Shown: positions 1 through 8,528 of the stretch, piece after piece | Layout of the letters: each line of letters begins with the position of its first letter | Position numbering within the stretch: the first letter of the stretch is position 1 | Assembly (NCBI RefSeq): GCF_000785435.2 | Contig: NZ_JTDB02000001.1 | Span: forward strand, 124,001-188,000 | Source of the DNA: Paraburkholderia sacchari | Lineage (GTDB): Bacteria > Pseudomonadota > Gammaproteobacteria > Burkholderiales > Burkholderiaceae | DNA length: 64,000 bases | Reading direction: 5' to 3' | The notes under the pieces: model-generated | Seen by the model: only the letters and a program-made list of their open reading frames with translations | Database searches by the model: none | What the model was told of the DNA's origin: nothing | Translations under genes and position numbers: made by a program

Positions 1-883
1 CGGCCCATGCGCGCTCCACACGCACTTCGCGGCAGCGCAGGTTAGCGATGGCCGCCCGCAGCACGATATCGAGCTCCATCCGCGGCGTGGCCCCCAAGCC
101 GTTGACGAGCAGCACGACACGTTCGCCTCGCGTGATGGCGAGATCGTCGAGGATATTGACGAGCAGCGCCTCGGTGAGTTCGTCGGCCGGCAGCGGCACG
201 CTTCGCTCCACGCCTTTTTCGCCATGAATGCCCAGGCCGATTTCGATTTCGTCGTCGCCGAGGCTGAAGCTGGACGCCCCTGCGCCCGGCAACGTGCAGC
301 CGTCTAACGCGACGCCCATGGTGCCGAGATTGGCGGCCGCGTCGCGCGCGATCGCCGCCACCACTTCGAGCGGCGCGCCGCGTGCGGCCGCCGCGCCCGC
401 GATCTTGTGGATCAGCACGGTACCGGCAATGCCGCGCCGCTGATGGCGCTCGGCGTGGCCGCGCAGCGCGACGTCGTCGGCGACCGTCACCACTTCGACC
501 GGGATGCCCTCGGCGCGCGCCAGTTCGGCCGCAAGGCCGAAGTTGAGCCGGTCGCCGGTGTAGTTCTTGACGATCAGCAGCGCGCCCCGCTGGCCCGCCG
601 TGGCGCGGATTGCCGCGAGCACCGCGTCGGTGGGCGGCGAGGTGAACACCTCGCCGCATACGGCCGCGCTCAGCATGCCCGCGCCCACATAGCCGCCGTG
701 CGCGGGCTCGTGGCCGCTGCCGCCGCCCGAGATCAGCGCGACCGGGCGCGTATGGAATTCGGGAATGTCGCGGCGAATGAGCACGTTCTCCTCGCCGAGG
801 ATAACGACATTCGGTGCCTGCAGCGCGATGCCTTCGAGCATTTCGCGCACGACGTCGGAAGGGTGATTGACGAGTTTCTTCAT
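1..883 (-). CDS. dhaK: Dihydroxyacetone kinase, DhaK domain (3' end outside window)
   Basis: Start ATG at 883 (protein begins MKKLVNHPSD); the frame stays open to base 1, so about 294 residues are visible and the stop lies outside. The substrate-binding part shows the GGGSGHEP motif at about residues 53-60 and GLGIHGEKG at about 216-224, whose His (about 220) matches the residue that binds dihydroxyacetone covalently as a hemiaminal in DhaK proteins. The role is phosphorylation of dihydroxyacetone in the cytosol. Whether this is a PTS-type DhaK or the N-terminal half of a single-chain ATP-dependent DhaK-DhaL kinase cannot be decided because the C-terminus is missing. It is transcribed away from the tRNA-Val gene. 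Confidence 0.93.
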   Translation of the reverse strand, partial: MKKLVNHPSDVVREMLEGIALQAPNVVILGEENVLIRRDIPEFHTRPVALISGGGSGHEPAHGGYVGAGMLSAAVCGEVFTSPPTDAVLAAIRATAGQRGALLIVKNYTGDRLNFGLAAELARAEGIPVEVVTVADDVALRGHAERHQRRGIAGTVLIHKIAGAAAARGAPLEVVAAIARDAAANLGTMGVALDGCTLPGAGASSFSLGDDEIEIGLGIHGEKGVERSVPLPADELTEALLVNILDDLAITRGERVVLLVNGLGATPRMELDIVLRAAIANLRCREVRVERAWA

Positions 884-1019
884 GACGCCCCTGATGAATG
901 TGGTTGAACATTCCGGCTGGCAGGCATTCCCGTTTGCGGGGCCGCCCTGGCGCTGTTCAGTGTACGCCGCTCGTCATTGCGGTGTCCGCAAGCCGTTTTC
1001 AACAATTTGCGAAAAGCGC

Positions 1020-1048
1020 TTGCAAGCCTGCGGGAGTGTCTCTATAAT
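1020..1048 (+). promoter_or_regulatory. Sigma-70 promoter of tRNA-Val
   Basis: TTGCAA (1020-1025), a 17-bp spacer and a perfect TATAAT (1043-1048). The -10 box ends 13 bp before the mature tRNA 5' end, as expected for a stable-RNA promoter. Confidence 0.85.
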
Positions 1049-1061
1049 TCGCGCTCTCAAC

Positions 1062-1138
1062 AGGCTCGTAGCTCAGTTGGTTAGAGCACCACCTTGACAT
1101 GGTGGGGGTCGTTGGTTCGAATCCAATCGAGCCTACCA
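1062..1138 (+). tRNA. tRNA-Val (anticodon GAC)
   Basis: The acceptor arm AGGCTCG (1062-1068) pairs with CGAGCCT (1128-1134), followed by discriminator A and an encoded CCA (1136-1138). The anticodon stem CCACC/GGTGG encloses the loop TTGACAT, giving anticodon GAC for valine codon GUC. The T-loop GGTTCGAATCC is canonical. Total length is 77 nt. It has its own promoter upstream and a terminator downstream, so it is a single-gene transcription unit. Confidence 0.97.
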
Positions 1139-1190
1139 ACGAATATTCAGTACAGCGGCGTGCGCCTTCGGTTTGGCCGCATGCAATGAC

Positions 1191-1228
1191 AATGACGCAC
1201 TCCCTCGCGGGATGCGTCATTTTCTTTT
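1191..1228 (+). terminator. Rho-independent terminator after tRNA-Val
   Basis: AATGACGCA (1191-1199) pairs with TGCGTCATT (1213-1221), with an inner TCCC/GGGA extension, and is followed by the T-rich tract TTTCTTTT. It lies between the tRNA and the convergent gltI gene. Confidence 0.8.
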
Positions 1229-1245
1229 GGCGCTTCAATTACGCA

Positions 1246-2154
1246 TCAATCGAGCGCCTTGTCGTTCGGATGCGCGAACAGCTCCTTCATCTGCTGCGAA
1301 GGCGGATATTCGAGGTTCATGCCGTTGGGCGGGATCGGCTGCGTGAACCACTTCGCGTAAAGCTTCGCCATGTCTCCCGAGGTTTGCATCTTCGCGACCG
1401 TGTCGTCCACGAGCGCCTTGAATTGCGGATCGTCGCGGCGGAACATGCACGCATAGTTCTCCGAAACGGGTGGCGTGCCCACAACCACATAATCACCCGG
1501 GTTCTTCGCCTTCGCGCGCTCGCCATAGAGCAGCGGTTCGTCCATCACGAACGCCACCGCGCGCCCCGTCGTCACGTTGAGGAACGATTCGGCGTGGTCC
1601 TTCGCGCTGATGATCGTCATGTTCATGTGCTTCTCTTCGTTCATCTTGCGCAGCAGCCGCTCGTCAGACGTGCCCGCCGTGGTCGCGACCGTCTTGCCCG
1701 CGAGATCGGGGAAGTCCTTCACGCCCGAATCCTTGCGCGTGATGAAGCGAATGCCGTAAAGGAAAATACTGTTGGAAAACGCGGCCTGATTCTGGCGCTC
1801 GAACGTATTCGTGGTCGAGCCGCATTCGATGTCGATGGTGCCGTTCTGCACGAGCGGGATGCGGTTTTGCGAGGTGATCGGAATCGACTTCACCCGCAGG
1901 TTCGGCATATTGATCTTCTGCTTTACCGCATCGACGATCTTCAGCGCGATTTCCTGCGAATAGCCAATCACGTTCTGGTTCTGGTCATAGTAGGAGAACG
2001 GAATCGACGACTCGCGCGTGCCGAGCACGATCACGCCGCTGTCGCGGACCTTCTTGAGCGTGCCCGTGAGTTCATCGGCGTGGGCCGCGCCCGCGAGCGT
2101 CGTGAGCGTCGCAAGTGCCAGCGCCATCGACGCGATCAGTTTGATTTTGTTCAT
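1246..2154 (-). CDS. gltI: Glutamate/aspartate-type ABC transporter periplasmic binding protein
   Basis: 302 residues from the ATG at 2154 (MNKIKLIASM). Residues 1-26 form a signal peptide ending AGAAHA. The mature protein is an SBP_bac_3 domain: TRESSIPFSYYD, then QNGTIDIECGSTTNTFER in the ligand-contact region, and FVMDEPLLYG. This is the GltI branch that delivers glutamate/aspartate to the GltJKL permease. The permease and ATPase genes are not adjacent; the neighbour upstream on the same strand is dadA, 97 bp away. A longer frame upstream of 2154 exists but lacks a leader. Family assignment is firm, ligand is by homology. Confidence 0.88.
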   Translation of the reverse strand: MNKIKLIASMALALATLTTLAGAAHADELTGTLKKVRDSGVIVLGTRESSIPFSYYDQNQNVIGYSQEIALKIVDAVKQKINMPNLRVKSIPITSQNRIPLVQNGTIDIECGSTTNTFERQNQAAFSNSIFLYGIRFITRKDSGVKDFPDLAGKTVATTAGTSDERLLRKMNEEKHMNMTIISAKDHAESFLNVTTGRAVAFVMDEPLLYGERAKAKNPGDYVVVGTPPVSENYACMFRRDDPQFKALVDDTVAKMQTSGDMAKLYAKWFTQPIPPNGMNLEYPPSQQMKELFAHPNDKALD

Positions 2155-2251
2155 CGTGCTCGTCTCCCAACTCGTCAAAGTAAAGAAGTGGCCTCGCAGT
2201 GAATGCGTGGTTCGTGGTGCTCCGTGCTGTTCTGTGGTGCCCCGTTGTAGC

Positions 2252-3499
2252 TCAGCGGCCCGGCGCGAATGCGTCGCCATCGAGCGCCAGTTCGCGCTCC
2301 GCGAGCAAGTCGGCCATCAATTGGGCGCTCCCGCACGCGAGCGTGAAGCCCAGCGCGCCATGTCCGGTATTCATCCATAGATTGCGGAAATGCGTGGCGC
2401 CAATCAGCGGTTTGCTGTCGGGCGTGGCGGGACGCATGCCGGTCCACGTCTGGATCGCGCCGTAGTCGCCGGCTTCGGGAAAGGTCTCGCGCGCCTGGCG
2501 CGCGAGCAACGCGATGCGCTCGTGGTCCGCGTGCGCGCTCATGCCCGTGAGATCGACCATGCCCGCGATGCGCAAGCGCTCGCCCAGCGGCGCGTACACC
2601 ACCTTGTGATGCGCATCCGTGACCGAGACGCGCGGCGCGCCCCGCGCGCTCGCATTGGGCAGCGTGAGGCTGTATCCCTTGAGCGGATACACCGGCACGT
2701 TCACGCCGAGCGAGGCCAGCATCGGCTGGCTCTGAAAGCCCAGGCACACTACGAACGCATCCGCTTCGATATCTCCCGCCGAGGTCGCGGCCGCCTGCAC
2801 GCGCAGGCCTTCGGTACGGAGTCCGGAGAATTCGGTGGCAAGACGAAAATCCACGCCGTCGCGTTGGGCCGCGCGCGCAAGACCGCGCGTGAAGCTGTCG
2901 CAATCGCCGGCTTCCTCGCCCGGCGTGTGAATGCCGCCCGCAATCTCGGCGCCGATGTGCGCGAGCGCGGGCTCGAGCGCGACGCACGCCGCGCCGTCGA
3001 GCGCATGCTGCTCGCAGCCGAGCTGCGCCTGATAGCGCGCCTGGCCGCGCGCGCCTTCGAAGGCGTCGCGGTCGCGATACACCACGAGCTTGCCATTGCG
3101 CACGTAGTCGAACGCGAACGCCTCGCGCGCGACGATCTCATGCATGAGCCGCTGGCTCAAAAAGCCGAGGCCGAGTAGTTCCGCCGTGGTGGCACGGCTG
3201 CGCGCGCGCGTGCAGGCGCGCAGAAACGCGAGGCACCAGCGCCACTGGCGCGGGTCCAGGCGCGGCGCGAAACGCAGCGCGGCTTCGCGCGAAAACAGCC
3301 ATTGCGGCAGCTTCGGCAGCACCGAAGGATCCGCGAGCGGCGCCACATAGCTATAGCTCAGTTGGCCGCCATTGGCGTGACTGGTTTCGCGCGCCACCTC
3401 CGCGTGACGCTCCACCAGCGTCACCTGATGTCCGTCACGGGCGAGAAAATACGCCGTCGTCACGCCAATCACGCCGCCGCCCAGCACACAGATCCGCAT
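2252..3499 (-). CDS. dadA: D-amino-acid dehydrogenase (FAD) small subunit-like
   Basis: 415 residues. The N-terminus has the dinucleotide-binding fingerprint GGGVIGVTTAYFLA (residues 7-20) followed by an acidic-ended strand VTLVERH. ETSHANGGQLSYSYVAPLADP is a block diagnostic for DadA-type DAO oxidoreductases, and the C-terminal part contains GAIQTWTGMRPATPD and NTGHGALGFTLACGSA. It would oxidatively deaminate D-amino acids to 2-oxo acids and feed electrons to the respiratory chain at the inner membrane. E. coli DadA is slightly longer (432). It reads into gltI on the same strand, suggesting linked uptake and catabolism of amino acids; no dadX racemase is adjacent. Confidence 0.88.
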   Translation of the reverse strand: MRICVLGGGVIGVTTAYFLARDGHQVTLVERHAEVARETSHANGGQLSYSYVAPLADPSVLPKLPQWLFSREAALRFAPRLDPRQWRWCLAFLRACTRARSRATTAELLGLGFLSQRLMHEIVAREAFAFDYVRNGKLVVYRDRDAFEGARGQARYQAQLGCEQHALDGAACVALEPALAHIGAEIAGGIHTPGEEAGDCDSFTRGLARAAQRDGVDFRLATEFSGLRTEGLRVQAAATSAGDIEADAFVVCLGFQSQPMLASLGVNVPVYPLKGYSLTLPNASARGAPRVSVTDAHHKVVYAPLGERLRIAGMVDLTGMSAHADHERIALLARQARETFPEAGDYGAIQTWTGMRPATPDSKPLIGATHFRNLWMNTGHGALGFTLACGSAQLMADLLAERELALDGDAFAPGR

Positions 3500-3599
3500 G
3501 TCCCGAAGTTCTCGTTCGTTCTCGTTCCGGCAGTTTCTCCAAACAAAAACAGGAACTCAATGGCGAATTGCGCGACGGCTATAACCTCGGATCAAGCAG

Positions 3600-4181
3600 T
3601 TAGATATTCAGGCGCGTGACCTTGGTTCCCTCGAGCGAGACGTCGGCCATCAAGCCCGCGTTGGTCAAGACGAACACTTCGACCGGATGCGTAGCCGTGT
3701 TGGTATCGACCGCGCCATTCGCCCCTACCGTGACGAGCGCAACCGAGGCGTCGGCGCCCGCTGCCCAACCGTCCGTCGCGCGGAATTTCGCGAGCGCGTC
3801 CTGGGTCATGAAGCAGAAAATGATGGCCTTCGACTGCGCACCGGCCTGCAAGCCCAGCGATCCGGAAACCGTGTTGTAGTAGCCCGTTGTGGCGCCGCCC
3901 ACGCGCAGCGCGCCCTCGCCGTACTGCGCGCCGACGATGAAACCGGCCTGCAGCACCGACGGGAACACGAGCACGCCACGCGACTTCGCGACGAGTTCAT
4001 GCGACCCTCGCACGGTGGAATAGAGCTTCGCCATGGTGTTGTCGACGCTCGCGTCGATAGACTGGCGCTTCGACATATTGGTCGCGGCGTTCGAGGTGCC
4101 ACCCGGCGTGGTGGTACAGCCCGCAAGCGCGAAACCGCCGAGCGCGGCGGCGGTTGAAAGCATGAAGGTGCGTCGTTGCAT
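3600..4181 (-). CDS. SYLF-domain (Ysc84-like) lipoprotein
   Basis: 193 residues from ATG 4181, preceded by GGGG in AGGGGAAACGAC. The N-terminus MQRRTFMLSTAAALGGFALAGC combines a twin-arginine-like start with a lipobox ending at Cys22, so it is a probable Tat- or Sec-exported lipoprotein. The mature part shows the SYLF features: AKSRGVLVFPSVLQAGFIVG and GGATTGYYNTVSGSLGLQAGAQS, ending VTRLNI. SYLF domains bind phosphoinositides in eukaryotes; in bacteria the role is unknown. A longer frame extends upstream but has no signal sequence. Confidence 0.85.
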   Translation of the reverse strand: MQRRTFMLSTAAALGGFALAGCTTTPGGTSNAATNMSKRQSIDASVDNTMAKLYSTVRGSHELVAKSRGVLVFPSVLQAGFIVGAQYGEGALRVGGATTGYYNTVSGSLGLQAGAQSKAIIFCFMTQDALAKFRATDGWAAGADASVALVTVGANGAVDTNTATHPVEVFVLTNAGLMADVSLEGTKVTRLNI

Positions 4182-4226
4182 GTCGTTTCCCCTACACGAA
4201 TGAGAGCGTGCAGAAGTTTGCAGCAT

Positions 4227-4258
4227 GCCGCGTGCCCGCTCCGGAGCAGGCACGCGGC
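4227..4258. repeat. 32-bp near-perfect inverted repeat
   Basis: GCCGCGTGCC (4227-4236) and GGCACGCGGC (4249-4258) are perfect complements, and the loop contains the self-complementary GCTCCGGAGC. It sits between the DUF2950 and SYLF genes. There is no U-tract on either side, so a classical terminator is not supported. Confidence 0.7.
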
Positions 4259-4314
4259 ACGTGCTCATGCAACTGGCCAGGCAGCGCGCGCCAGCGCCGC
4301 CAGGCAACGTCAGA

Positions 4315-5286
4315 TCAAGGCGTGGCGGGCTGCCAGGACGCATCGGGATCGAAGCTCTTGAGTGCGGCGGCCGTGCGCGCGCCGTTGGGCCCAAGATCCT
4401 TTTGATAAAGCTTGCCGTCCTGATTAACGATAAAGCTCATCACACCCGTCTTGCCATATTGCGCCGGCCACGCCACGAGCGCGAAGCCGTTGGCCAGCTG
4501 ACCGTTCGCCATATAGCTGCGCGCCCCGCCCTCCGCATGGGCGCCCTGCGCCGTGAGAATGCGGAAGTGGTAGCCGTGATAACCCTCCTGCGGCGTGACC
4601 TTCGAGTCGCGCATCATGACTTCGGCCAGCGGGCCGAGCGGGCTTTCTTGCTCGCCCTGCTCGACGGGCCAGTAAAGGCCGTCATGCGTGCCGGGCGTGC
4701 TCACGAGGCGCTGCGCATAGTGCTCCATGAGCTTGCGGTAGTCGTTCTGCGCGTCGACATAGGCAAGCGAGCTGAGCATGGCGGCGCGCTCATTGCGGCC
4801 GATGCGCCGCGTGAGCATTTCGCTCGTGCCCTCGCGCGGATCGAAGCGCCAGCCGCTGGCGTTCTGCACGATCGGGATGGGCAGCGTCCAGCCGCTGTCG
4901 CCCACGGCCAGGTGAGCGCTCGCCTTGCCGGCCACGGGCGTGGCGTCCGGCACGATCTGATGGCCCTTCGACCACGCGCCCAGGAAGTCGTCGATGTCTT
5001 CCTCGCCGATATCCTTCGTGGGGATGAACTGCTCGAAATTGTTGCCGAGCACGTGCTTCATCGCGTCCTGGTCATTGGTGGCCAGCGCGTTGCTGAATGC
5101 CTCTGCCGCCGCGTCGGGCGTGGCGTAGACGGCCTGCGCCGAAGCCGCGCCTGCGCCGGGCAGGGCCAGCAGAGCGGGCGCGGCGAACAGCGCGAACGCC
5201 ACTGCCGCGGTGAGCCGGGCGAGCCCGGCAGGCCTTGCGTTGCGCGATGCATGTTGCGACGGAAGGCGTGCGTGTTTGCGGATCAT
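4315..5286 (-). CDS. DUF2950 exported protein
   Basis: 323 residues from ATG 5286 (MIRKHARLPS), chosen because AGGAG lies 8 nt upstream; a TTG start 24 nt earlier would overlap the preceding stop. A basic N-region and hydrophobic core to about residue 50 (ends GAASAQA) indicate secretion. The body matches DUF2950 by recall: YATPDAAAEAFSNALATND, GWRFDPREGTSEMLTRRIGRNE, EGYHGYHFRILTAQG and FVAWPAQYG-like text near the C-terminus. Function unknown. It starts 20 bp after the DUF3300 stop, so the two are surely cotranscribed; this pair recurs in Proteobacteria. Confidence 0.85.
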   Translation of the reverse strand: MIRKHARLPSQHASRNARPAGLARLTAAVAFALFAAPALLALPGAGAASAQAVYATPDAAAEAFSNALATNDQDAMKHVLGNNFEQFIPTKDIGEEDIDDFLGAWSKGHQIVPDATPVAGKASAHLAVGDSGWTLPIPIVQNASGWRFDPREGTSEMLTRRIGRNERAAMLSSLAYVDAQNDYRKLMEHYAQRLVSTPGTHDGLYWPVEQGEQESPLGPLAEVMMRDSKVTPQEGYHGYHFRILTAQGAHAEGGARSYMANGQLANGFALVAWPAQYGKTGVMSFIVNQDGKLYQKDLGPNGARTAAALKSFDPDASWQPATP

Positions 5287-5306
5287 CGCAAGACTCCTAT
5301 AGAGAT

Positions 5307-6719
5307 TCAACGACGGAAGTGTCCGCCACCACCACCGCCAAGCCGGCCACCGCCGCCTCCGCCGCCAAAGTTGTGTGCGCCACCACCGCCAAAGTTGTGC
5401 GCGCCGCCGCCGTTGAAGCCGCCACCGCCGCCCCGGCTCTGGAACGACTGCCGGCTTTGCTGGCCGCGCTGCATGTCGGCGCGAGCCGCATTGCCGTCGC
5501 CGGCGCCGCGCAGCGCATTGCTGCGATTCGCGTTCTGCGAACGGTTGGCGAGGTCGGCGCGATTGGCGTTTTGCGTGGCGCCCGAGAAATTGCCGCGGCT
5601 GCCATTGCGCGTGGCGCCCGAAAGATTGCCGTTGCCATTGCGCGTGGCCCCCGAGAGGTTGCCATGGCTGCCATTGCCATTGGGCCGGCCGCCTTGCTGA
5701 ATGCCTTGCAGACGCTGGCTCGCACTGCCGCTCATGTTCTGCCCGGTGCGGTTCTGCAGGGTTTGCATGGCCTGCGAACGCGACTGGTCATAGCCGCGGA
5801 ACTGGTTGTTGCGCTGGCCGCCGTTGAAGTTGTTGCGCTGCCCATTGAAGTTCTGGTTGCGGCGCTCGACGTTGTTGTTGCGGTTCCAGTTGGCCGTGCG
5901 GTTGTTCGTGTTGATGCGGTTGTTGACGTTGATATTGTTGTAGCGGTTCACGTTGATATTGACATCGTGCGAGCCCCAGCCGAAGCCGCCCCACAGCGAG
6001 TTCGCCACCGCAATGCCCGCGCCGAACGCCAGCCCCGTCATGAAACCCGTGGCGATCGCGTAGCCCGGAGGCGGCGGCATGTACACGGGCGGATAGGCAG
6101 GGTACGGCCACGTGCCGTACACCACGGTGGGGTTATACGTGGGCACGTACACCACTTCCGGATTGGCGGGCTCGATCACGATGGTTTGCGTGGTCGACGT
6201 GCCCGAGGCCGGCTGCACGATCACCTTCTGCTGCTCGGTGGTCTTGAGGTTGCCCGCTTGTTGCGCCTGCAAGCGCAGACGCTGCACGGAGTCCATCACG
6301 TCGCCGGGCTGCGCGAGGAACGCGCTGCCGATCTGCTCGACCCAGTCAGGCTTGGAATCCATGGTGGCGAGCACCTGCGGGAAGGCCACGAGCGACTGCA
6401 CGCTCGGGTCCCACGGCTGCGAGGAGACGGCCTTCACGGCGTCGTCGCCCTTGAGGTTGGGGTTGGCTCTGGACCACGCGGCGGCGGCCTGCACGTCTGC
6501 CGGAAACGTGGCAGCCATGAGCACCTGTGCGAGCAGCGCGTCGGGATAAAGCGCGACGGGCGCCGTGAGCGAGTCGAGTTGCTGGTTCGACAAATGTTGC
6601 GCTGCGCTTTGTTGCGCGATGGCGGCCGCCGGACCGGTCGGGCCGACGAACAGCGGTGCGGCCGCGAGCGCGGCGCACATGAGCCAGACAGCGCGCTGGC
6701 GTACACCGGACGATTTCAC
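5307..6719 (-). CDS. DUF3300 exported protein with Asn- and Gly-rich tail
   Basis: 470 residues from GTG 6719, selected because a perfect AGGAGG stands 8 nt upstream; a longer in-frame reading to 6890 has no leader and no ribosome site. Signal peptide is about residues 1-36. Residues about 40-210 are the DUF3300 domain (LDSLTAPVALYPDALLAQVLMAATFP and EVVYVPTYNPTVVYG). A Pro/Gly hydrophobic stretch (YPPVYMPPPPGYA) follows, then a long low-complexity part: Asn-rich (NINVNRYNNINVNNRINTNN), three near-identical decapeptides of the type GNLSGATRNG, and a Gly-rich C-terminus ending GGGHFRR. Likely a secreted envelope protein. It is first gene of the pair with the DUF2950 gene. Confidence 0.85.
   Translation of the reverse strand: MKSSGVRQRAVWLMCAALAAAPLFVGPTGPAAAIAQQSAAQHLSNQQLDSLTAPVALYPDALLAQVLMAATFPADVQAAAAWSRANPNLKGDDAVKAVSSQPWDPSVQSLVAFPQVLATMDSKPDWVEQIGSAFLAQPGDVMDSVQRLRLQAQQAGNLKTTEQQKVIVQPASGTSTTQTIVIEPANPEVVYVPTYNPTVVYGTWPYPAYPPVYMPPPPGYAIATGFMTGLAFGAGIAVANSLWGGFGWGSHDVNINVNRYNNINVNNRINTNNRTANWNRNNNVERRNQNFNGQRNNFNGGQRNNQFRGYDQSRSQAMQTLQNRTGQNMSGSASQRLQGIQQGGRPNGNGSHGNLSGATRNGNGNLSGATRNGSRGNFSGATQNANRADLANRSQNANRSNALRGAGDGNAARADMQRGQQSRQSFQSRGGGGGFNGGGAHNFGGGGAHNFGGGGGGGRLGGGGGGHFRR
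5570..5690 (-). repeat. In-gene tandem repeat encoding GNLSGATRNG units
   Basis: Three imperfect copies of a unit of about 30-36 bp inside the DUF3300 gene encode GNLSGATRNG, GNLSGATRNG and GNFSGATQNA. Unit lengths vary by two codons (NGNGSH versus NGNG), which points to slippage or unequal recombination. Confidence 0.7.
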
Positions 6720-6989
6720 GAATCGTTCCTCCTCGTTGCGGATAACTCTTTCAGGTGCCCGAAATGGAGAACCTGCCTGCGGTGCGGATTGAAATCTTAA
6801 TCGAGGCACCGCGATTTTGATTTTTAATGCGACATCCCGTGACGCACTGGCGATCAAAAATATAGAGGTATGACTCATTGTGTCAACCACGAGTTCGTCG
6901 GCGAACGATCCGTTTCCGGAATTGAATCAATTACATTGAATGACATGAATCCGGGAATAATTCCGGCAACCGGGAATCCCCCTTTTCGC

Positions 6990-8348
6990 TCAACGCCCCG
7001 CGCCTTCGGACGGCCGGGCTCCGGGCGCCAGATGCATGCGCACGAAGCCTATGTGCTCGCGCAGCACGTAGAACGCATCGGCATAGGCGAGCGGCATGCG
7101 CAGCGTATTGAGCGCGCGCTCGATCTCGTCGAGCTCCGCAATGAGCTCGCGCCGCTCTTCGTCGCTCGAATGCTTGAGCGCATCGCGCTCGATCGCGATG
7201 AGCGCGCCGTAGTAGCGGTAAATGCGCGAGCGCACGCGCCATCTATACAGCGCGGGGATGGCCCGCAGCGCCGGAAACACCAGCACGGCAAGCGGCAGCA
7301 GCAGCACGAGCAGGCGGTCGGCCACGCTCGCGAGCCAGAACGGCAGCGTGCGATAGAGAAAACTTTTGCCCGACTTGTAGTAGCGGGTGGCGTCTTCGCT
7401 GATACGGAAGTCATGCGCGACGGGGCTCGGAAATTCGCCCGCGCGCTGCAGCAGCCCAGGTACGCCGTTGACCTCGCCCGCGGCTTCGACGATGAGGTCC
7501 GAGATGGCCGGATGCAGCGTGTTGCGAGCGGCGATCTCTACAGTCGGCCCAATCAGATGCACGGTTTGCGGCGGCATGCGGCGGCGCAAATCGAGCACGC
7601 CAGGCGGCAGGTCGATGCTCTCCAGATACGGAAAGAGCCGCGTATAGGCCGCCGATTCGTCGAAGCTCATCACCGAAATGCCGGGTATGCCGAGCAGGCG
7701 CTGCATGAGTTCGCGCGTGGTGGAGTCGCCGCTCAGCATGGCCGCGTCCACGCGGTTCGAGACCAGCGCGGTGGCGGCTTCCATGCCGTCGAGCGGCAGG
7801 AAGGTGGAGTCGCCGCCCGGCTCCATGTCGTTCGCGGCCAGCAGTTTCAGCGAGAGCTCGCGCGTGCCGCTGCCCACGCGGCCGATGGCAATGCGCTTGC
7901 CATCGAGTTGGGAAAGTTGCGTGAGCCCCGAGCCGCGATAAAACACCACGATGGGCAGATACGCCACGCTGCCGAGCGAGACGAGCGAGCGCGTGTCGAA
8001 CCCGTCGGCCACGCCGCCCTGCACGAACGCGAGATCGACCTTCGACTTGGGATCGAGCAGGCGCTGCAGGTTCTGCACCGAGCCGTCCGACTCCAGCACC
8101 CTGAGCGTGACGCCGTTGCGCGCGAGGATCTTGCCGTATGCCTGCGCCATCTGCATGAACGAGCTGTCGCGCGGCCCCGCGCTGATGGTGATGGTGCGCG
8201 GCGGCGAGGGGTCGACGAGCCACACGAACACCGCGACCACCGCGACGCAGAACAGCGCGATCGGCAGCGACGTGAGCGCGAGATCGCGCCACGCCGGATG
8301 CGACGGGTCGCGCATGAAATGCGGCAAAGGCAGTCGATGTCGTTTCAT
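6990..8348 (-). CDS. TAXI-family TRAP solute-binding protein with membrane anchors
   Basis: 452 residues from ATG 8348. One membrane segment at about residues 27-45 (LTSLPIALFCVAVVAVFVWLV), then a TAXI domain: ISAGPRDSSFMQMAQAYG, FVQGGVADG, IGRVGSGTRELSLKLLAAN and VDAAMLSGDSTT. A second hydrophobic segment at about 345-365 (LLVLLLPLAVLVFPALRAIP) is followed by a basic cytoplasmic helix pair. So this is a membrane-tethered receptor and not a free periplasmic protein. No TRAP DctQM permease is adjacent, so partner and ligand are unknown. A sensory or orphan receptor role is possible. Confidence 0.82.
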   Translation of the reverse strand: MKRHRLPLPHFMRDPSHPAWRDLALTSLPIALFCVAVVAVFVWLVDPSPPRTITISAGPRDSSFMQMAQAYGKILARNGVTLRVLESDGSVQNLQRLLDPKSKVDLAFVQGGVADGFDTRSLVSLGSVAYLPIVVFYRGSGLTQLSQLDGKRIAIGRVGSGTRELSLKLLAANDMEPGGDSTFLPLDGMEAATALVSNRVDAAMLSGDSTTRELMQRLLGIPGISVMSFDESAAYTRLFPYLESIDLPPGVLDLRRRMPPQTVHLIGPTVEIAARNTLHPAISDLIVEAAGEVNGVPGLLQRAGEFPSPVAHDFRISEDATRYYKSGKSFLYRTLPFWLASVADRLLVLLLPLAVLVFPALRAIPALYRWRVRSRIYRYYGALIAIERDALKHSSDEERRELIAELDEIERALNTLRMPLAYADAFYVLREHIGFVRMHLAPGARPSEGAGR

Positions 8349-8528
8349 GTAAGCCGGCGGCTATGCGTCGAATGGAGCAGGCTTCATCATGCCACCACGC
8401 GCCGGATCGCAACGCTGGTATTTGCGAGAATTTGCCGCTGCGCGGAGGAGAGCCGATGAGCGCCGATGAAGCAGCGCGTCCGCTGAAAGCAACGTAGGCG
8501 GCGCCGATGCGCTGCGAGGTCAACCGCG

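Noticed and set aside
999..1238. A minus-strand reading frame across the tRNA with GFEPTTPTMSRWCSNQLSYEP
   Set aside because: It is the antisense translation of tRNA-Val, a known source of false hypothetical proteins.
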